This document shows positions 5,456-9,668 of a DNA stretch of 9,668 nt, piece after piece. Source of the DNA: an uncultured Ruminiclostridium sp. (GTDB lineage: Bacteria > Bacillota > Clostridia > Oscillospirales > Ruminococcaceae); assembly GCA_934462775.1 (NCBI GenBank), contig CAKSIR010000095.1, positions 1 to 9,668 of the forward strand, given 5' to 3'. The position numbers were made by a program, and so were the translations under genes. Each line of letters opens with the position of its first letter. Positions within the stretch are counted from its first letter, which is position 1. A model generated the notes under the pieces. The model was not told the DNA's origin. It saw only the letters and a list, made by a program, of their open reading frames with translations, and did no database searches.

Positions 5456-6691
5456 ATGGTACAGGTAGAGGGATACAAATTCATTGACGGCGGCGTCTGC
5501 GCAGCTGAGGGATTTATAGCAGGCGGTATCAACGCGCACGTCAAGAAAACTTCAAAGAAGAACGACCTTGCAATTGTTTACGCTGAAACAATGTGCAGCG
5601 CGGCAGCTTTATACACACAGAACAAAGTAAAGGGCGCGCCTATTACGGTTACAAAGAAGCACCTTGCAAACGGCAAGGCACAGGCTATTGTTGTAAACTC
5701 AGGCAACGCCAACACCTGCAACGCAAACGGCATAGAAATTGCCGAGGGAATGTGCGACCTTACTGCAAAGGCTCTCGGTCTTTCAACGGACGATGTTATT
5801 GTCGCTTCAACCGGTGTTATCGGTCAGCAGATGACAATGGAGCCGTTCAGCGAGAATATTCCCGCTCTTGCAAAAAATCTTTCCGCAGACGGCTGGAACG
5901 CAGCCTGCGAAGCAATCATGACCACCGATACGCGCAAGAAAATGTTTGCGGTTGAGTTTGAGCTTGACGGAAAGACCTGTCATATCGGCGGCATGAGCAA
6001 GGGAAGCGGCATGATAAATCCGAACATGGCGACAATGCTGGGATTTGTTACAACAGACGTAAGCATTACTTCCGAAATGCTTGACAAGGCGCTGCGCACA
6101 GTAAACGCAGTTACATACAACATGGTCAGCGTTGACGGCGATACCTCCACCAACGATACACTTGCAATCATGGCAAGCGGTCTTGCAGGAAACACTGAAA
6201 TTTCCGCTGAGGGCGCGGATTTTGACAAGTTCGTCAAGGGACTTTACGCAGTAATGATGAACCTTGCAAGAGAAACAGCCCGTGACGGCGAAGGCGCTAC
6301 AAAGCTGATGGAATGCATCGTTACCAACGCTCCTACGCAGAAGGACGCGCAGATTGTTGCAAAGTCGGTTATTTCAAGCTCTCTGCTTAAGGCTGCAATT
6401 TTTGCCGCTGACGCAAACTGGGGAAGAATCCTCTGCGCAATCGGTTACGCTGACGCTGATTTCGATATTTCAAAGGTTTCCGTTGACCTTGCGTCAAGGG
6501 TTGGAAAAATCGCTGTTTGCAGAAACGGCGCAGGCGTTGATTTCTCCGAAGATGAAGCTTTCAAGATTCTCTCCGAGGACGAAATACAAATTCTTGTTGA
6601 TTTGCACGAGTCGGGCAATGGAGAAGCAACCGCTTGGGGCTGCGACCTGACTTATGATTATGTAAAAATCAACGCTGAATACAGAAGCTGA
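5456..6691 (+). CDS. argJ: Glutamate N-acetyltransferase / ornithine acetyltransferase
   Basis: This 411-residue enzyme moves the acetyl group from N-acetylornithine to glutamate, releasing ornithine and recycling the acetyl group. Bifunctional members also make N-acetylglutamate from acetyl-CoA. The precursor cuts itself before the catalytic threonine in the block NPNMATMLGF. Here that is T193, giving an alpha chain of 192 and a beta chain of 219 residues that assemble together. VVNSGNAN, STGVIG, KGSGMI and the C-terminal YDYVKINAEYRS all match the family. GAAAGGA ends 8 bases before the ATG. Sequence alone does not tell mono- from bifunctional forms. The GNAT in the same operon leaves open a monofunctional ArgJ with a separate synthase. 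Confidence 0.97.
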   Translation: MVQVEGYKFIDGGVCAAEGFIAGGINAHVKKTSKKNDLAIVYAETMCSAAALYTQNKVKGAPITVTKKHLANGKAQAIVVNSGNANTCNANGIEIAEGMCDLTAKALGLSTDDVIVASTGVIGQQMTMEPFSENIPALAKNLSADGWNAACEAIMTTDTRKKMFAVEFELDGKTCHIGGMSKGSGMINPNMATMLGFVTTDVSITSEMLDKALRTVNAVTYNMVSVDGDTSTNDTLAIMASGLAGNTEISAEGADFDKFVKGLYAVMMNLARETARDGEGATKLMECIVTNAPTQKDAQIVAKSVISSSLLKAAIFAADANWGRILCAIGYADADFDISKVSVDLASRVGKIAVCRNGAGVDFSEDEAFKILSEDEIQILVDLHESGNGEATAWGCDLTYDYVKINAEYRS

Positions 6692-6708
6692 TAAAGGAAG
6701 GGCAGAAA

Positions 6709-7560
6709 ATGAAGGTAGATAACGAACAGAGAGCTGCCATTTTAAGCGACGCTCTCCCTTATATCCAGGAATACTATGACAAGGTTGTCGTTGTAAAGTA
6801 CGGCGGAAACGCGATGACCAACGAAACGCTGAAGCAGGCTGTTATGAGCGACATTGTACTGCTTTCAACAATCGGTATCAAAATCGTTCTTGTTCACGGC
6901 GGCGGTCCCGAAATCAACGCAATGCTCAAGAAAACAGGCAAGGAAAGCCGTTTCGTAAATGGTCTGCGCTATACAGATGATGAAACGGTTGATATTGTAC
7001 AGATGGTGCTTTGCGGCAAGGTAAACAAGGACCTTGTTGAGCTGCTTCACATGAACAACGGTAAGGCAATGGGTCTGTGCGGACTTGACGCGCACATGAT
7101 TGAAGCTGAACAGCTTGATCCCGAACTGGGTCTTGTAGGCGAAATAACACATATTAACCCAGAGGTTATCAATACAGCTCTTGAAAACGGCTATATTCCT
7201 GTTATTTCAACTGTTGCAGCAGGCAAGGACGGAACCGTTTACAACATCAACGCTGATACTGCCGCAGCAAGAATTGCCGCCGAAATGGGTGCGTCAAACC
7301 TGATTCTCATGACAGATATAAAGGGATTGCTCCGCGATAAGGACAATGACGATACCCTTATCCACACAGTAGGCGTCAGCGAGGTTCCTTACCTCAAAAA
7401 GCAGGGCATTATATCGGGCGGCATGATTCCTAAGATTGACTGCTGTGTTGAAGCTGTCCGACGCGGCGTAAAGAAAACCAACATTATTGACGGAAGAATT
7501 CCGCACTCAATTCTTATTGAACTGCTCACCAACGAGGGTGCAGGTACAATGATTATCTAA
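6709..7560 (+). CDS. argB: N-acetylglutamate kinase
   Basis: This 283-residue enzyme of the amino acid kinase family phosphorylates N-acetylglutamate, the second step and usual control point. KYGGNAM (30-36) and HGGGPEIN (63-70) form the phosphate-binding loops. NINADTAAARIA and the late GGMIPKI block are also conserved. About 25 residues precede the first strand and include LPYIQEYY (16-23). This N-terminal helix is the feature found in hexameric, arginine-inhibited kinases and absent from the E. coli dimeric form, so I infer feedback inhibition by arginine. AAAGGAAGGG (6693-6702) ends 6 bases before the ATG. The gene sits 17 bases after argJ and 13 before argD. Confidence 0.97.
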   Translation: MKVDNEQRAAILSDALPYIQEYYDKVVVVKYGGNAMTNETLKQAVMSDIVLLSTIGIKIVLVHGGGPEINAMLKKTGKESRFVNGLRYTDDETVDIVQMVLCGKVNKDLVELLHMNNGKAMGLCGLDAHMIEAEQLDPELGLVGEITHINPEVINTALENGYIPVISTVAAGKDGTVYNINADTAAARIAAEMGASNLILMTDIKGLLRDKDNDDTLIHTVGVSEVPYLKKQGIISGGMIPKIDCCVEAVRRGVKKTNIIDGRIPHSILIELLTNEGAGTMII

Positions 7561-7573
7561 GGAAGGTTTATTT

Positions 7574-8737
7574 ATGTCCACGATAGAAAAATTCAACGAA
7601 CACGTTATGCACTCATACGGCAGGTATGATGTTGTTCTGGAAAAAGGCAAAGACAGGGTTGCCGTTGACGAAAACGGCAAGGAATACATAGATTTCGGCT
7701 CAGGCATCGGAACAAACTCGCTTGGCTACTGCAACGACAAGTGGGTTGATATGGTTTGCAGCCAGGTTAAGTCAATCCAACACACTTCCAACTATTACTA
7801 CACTAAGGTGCAGGCGGATTTTGCTGAAAAGCTTACTTCAATCACAGGCTACAAGAATATGTTTTTCGGCAACTCAGGCGCTGAGGCAAACGAATGCGCA
7901 ATCAAGATTGCCCGCAAGTACAGCTTTGACAAGTACGGAAAGGGCAGACACAACATTATTACATTGGTAAATTCATTCCACGGAAGAACCCTCTGTACGC
8001 TTTCCGCAACAGGTCAGGACGTATTCCACAATTACTTTTTCCCGTTTGTCGAGGGCTTTATTAACGTTGAAGCAAACAACATTGAGGATTTAAAAGCAAA
8101 GCTTGACGATACGGTTTGCGCTGTAATGTTTGAGTACATACAGGGCGAGGGCGGTGTTTGCGCGTTAAATCAGGATTTTGTCGATGAAATTTACAAGCTG
8201 TGCGCCGAAAAAGACGTTCTTACCATTGCTGACGAGGTTCAGACAGGCGTAGGCAGAACGGGCAAGTTCCTTGCAGGCGACTGGTTCGGCAAAAAAGCCG
8301 ACATAACAACGCTTGCAAAGGGCATTGCAGGAGGTATTCCAATGGGAGTATGTCTTGCAGGTGAAAAGTGTGCAGACGTTCTCACGCCCGGTACTCACGG
8401 CTCAACATTCGGCGGAAACCCAATCGCCTGCGCAGGCGGATTAGCTGTTCTGGAAAAGGCAGGGGATGAAAAGTTCCTTTCCGAGGTAAGGGAAAAGGCT
8501 GATTATCTACGCGGCAAGATAGCTGCTATCGATGAAGTTGCAAGCGTATCTGGCATAGGCTTGATGGTCGGCATTGAGCTTAAAACGAAGAAAGCTGCTG
8601 ATGTTGTAAAGGCGGCTCTGGACGAAGGACTTCTTCTCCTTACTGCTAAGACAAAAATCAGGCTCCTGCCTCCGCTTACAATTTCCTACGAAGAAATTGA
8701 CAAAGGAATAGCCATTTTAGAAAAATTACTCAAGTAA
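7574..8737 (+). CDS. argD: Acetylornithine aminotransferase
   Basis: This 387-residue class III aminotransferase depends on pyridoxal phosphate. It converts N-acetylglutamate semialdehyde to N-acetylornithine with glutamate as amino donor. Visible motifs are SGAEANE (101-107) for cofactor phosphate binding, FHGRT, then IADEVQTGVGRTG with the pyridine-nitrogen aspartate D220. The Schiff-base lysine is K249 in TLAKGIAGGIPMG, and GSTFGGNP comes later. The length is normal for ArgD. Related family members act on ornithine, GABA or succinylornithine, but the operon makes ArgD secure. AAGGAAGG overlaps the argB stop codon and lies 7 bases before the ATG. Confidence 0.97.
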   Translation: MSTIEKFNEHVMHSYGRYDVVLEKGKDRVAVDENGKEYIDFGSGIGTNSLGYCNDKWVDMVCSQVKSIQHTSNYYYTKVQADFAEKLTSITGYKNMFFGNSGAEANECAIKIARKYSFDKYGKGRHNIITLVNSFHGRTLCTLSATGQDVFHNYFFPFVEGFINVEANNIEDLKAKLDDTVCAVMFEYIQGEGGVCALNQDFVDEIYKLCAEKDVLTIADEVQTGVGRTGKFLAGDWFGKKADITTLAKGIAGGIPMGVCLAGEKCADVLTPGTHGSTFGGNPIACAGGLAVLEKAGDEKFLSEVREKADYLRGKIAAIDEVASVSGIGLMVGIELKTKKAADVVKAALDEGLLLLTAKTKIRLLPPLTISYEEIDKGIAILEKLLK

Positions 8738-8753
8738 AGAAAGGATATAACCA

Positions 8754-9656
8754 ATGAAACACTTACTCAAAATGCTTGACCTCAGCACAGAGGAAATTAT
8801 TGATATTCTTAACCTTGCGGATCAGCTTAAATATGAACAGAAGCATGGAATCCCACATAATCATCTTAAAGGCAAGACTCTTGGAATGATTTTCCAGAAA
8901 GCTTCAACAAGAACAAGAGTTTCTTTCGAAACAGGTATGTATCAGCTTGGCGGCTATGCGCTGTTTCTTTCTGCGAATGAAATGCAGATTGGCAGAGGCG
9001 AGCCTGTTCAGGATACGGCAAGAGTTCTTTCAAGATACATCGACGGTATCATGATCAGAACATTCGAACAGAAGGAAGTTGAGGACCTTGCTGAATTCGG
9101 TAACATTCCTGTTATCAACGGTCTGACAGATCTTTCTCATCCTTGTCAGGTTCTTGCCGATTTAATGACGGTAAGAGAGTACAAAAACAAGCTTGACGGC
9201 TTAAAAATGTGCTATATCGGCGACGGCAACAACATGGCTAACTCACTTACAGTTGGCTGCTTAAAGGTTGGCATGGATGTTTCGCTTGCTTGCCCTGAGG
9301 GATATTATCCGTCAAAGGCTACGATGGAATTTGCTAAGCAGTATCCCAACTTCAAGATTGTAAGTGATCCTAAGGAAGCAGCCGTTGACGCAGATGTTAT
9401 TTTCACAGACGTATGGGCATCAATGGGTCAGGAAGGCGAAGCCGAAAAGAGAAGAATCGCATTCAAGGGCTACCAGATCAACGATGAGATTATGAGCGTT
9501 GCAAAGCCTGACGCAATGGTTATGCATTGTCTGCCTGCACATAGAGAAGAAGAAATCACTGCAAAGGTATTCGAAAACCACGCAGCTGAAATTTTTGACG
9601 AGGCTGAAAACAGACTCCATGCACAGAAGGCGGTTATGGTTAAGCTGATGGCTTGA
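8754..9656 (+). CDS. argF: Ornithine carbamoyltransferase
   Basis: This 300-residue enzyme joins carbamoyl phosphate and ornithine to give citrulline, the sixth step. It works as a trimer in the cytosol. The carbamoyl phosphate loop STRTR is at residues 51-55, HPCQ at 129-132, the ornithine-specific loop DVWASMGQE at 219-227, and the catalytic-cysteine block HCLPAHRE at 258-265 (C259). The SMG loop separates it from aspartate carbamoyltransferase. AAAGGA ends 8 bases before the ATG. It is the last gene visible; only 12 bases remain after its stop, so whether carAB or a terminator follows cannot be seen. A catabolic role (arcB) is unlikely because all neighbours are biosynthetic. Confidence 0.97.
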   Translation: MKHLLKMLDLSTEEIIDILNLADQLKYEQKHGIPHNHLKGKTLGMIFQKASTRTRVSFETGMYQLGGYALFLSANEMQIGRGEPVQDTARVLSRYIDGIMIRTFEQKEVEDLAEFGNIPVINGLTDLSHPCQVLADLMTVREYKNKLDGLKMCYIGDGNNMANSLTVGCLKVGMDVSLACPEGYYPSKATMEFAKQYPNFKIVSDPKEAAVDADVIFTDVWASMGQEGEAEKRRIAFKGYQINDEIMSVAKPDAMVMHCLPAHREEEITAKVFENHAAEIFDEAENRLHAQKAVMVKLMA

Positions 9657-9668
9657 TAAAATGTTTTT

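Noticed and set aside
9657..9668. Possible next gene starting at the ATG at 9661
   Set aside because: Only 8 bases remain and no ribosome binding site precedes it.
1..9668. CRISPR array, tRNA or rRNA genes, insertion sequences
   Set aside because: No regularly spaced long repeats, RNA-gene signatures or transposase-like proteins were seen.

Overview
The window is a chromosomal arginine biosynthesis locus from a low-to-moderate GC Gram-positive bacterium. The best guess is a gut-type Clostridia of the Ruminococcus/Oscillospiraceae kind. This rests on AAAGGA/AGGAG ribosome binding sites before almost every gene, sigma-A type promoters (TTGACA and TATAAT), the protein flavour, and an intergenic hairpin cluster of a style I associate with those genomes. 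The genus is an inference; no rRNA or other marker gene is present.

Left part (1-1080): a cluster of small hairpins (1-93) and a strong intrinsic terminator (99-126) close a two-gene minus-strand operon. The operon holds an XRE-type helix-turn-helix regulator (682-1080) followed, with a 14-base overlap, by an unrecognised 186-residue protein (135-695).

Middle (1081-1362): a 282-base AT-rich divergent control region. It carries a consensus promoter for the regulator and another for argG. It also holds at least twelve TTCA/TGAA half-sites, six of them in the form TTCAC/GTGAA, arranged as perfect inverted repeats and short tandem repeats. A regulator's own palindrome covers its -10 box. This is the most interesting part of the window.

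Right part (1363-9656): a plus-strand operon argG-argH-GNAT-argC-argJ-argB-argD-argF. Gaps are 12 to 25 bases, with one 4-base overlap (argH/GNAT) and one longer gap (argG/argH, 82 bases) that contains a GC-rich hairpin. ArgJ, B, C, D and J again run the acetylated cycle from glutamate to ornithine; ArgF, G and H convert ornithine to arginine. All eight reactions have an enzyme here. carAB (carbamoyl phosphate) and an argR gene are not in the window. The small GNAT acetyltransferase sits where an N-acetylglutamate synthase would make sense, next to argH, but its substrate cannot be read from sequence. ArgC is of the short type-2 form. The enzymes look intact and ordinary; novelty, if any, lies in the divergent regulator pair, its operator array and the GNAT.
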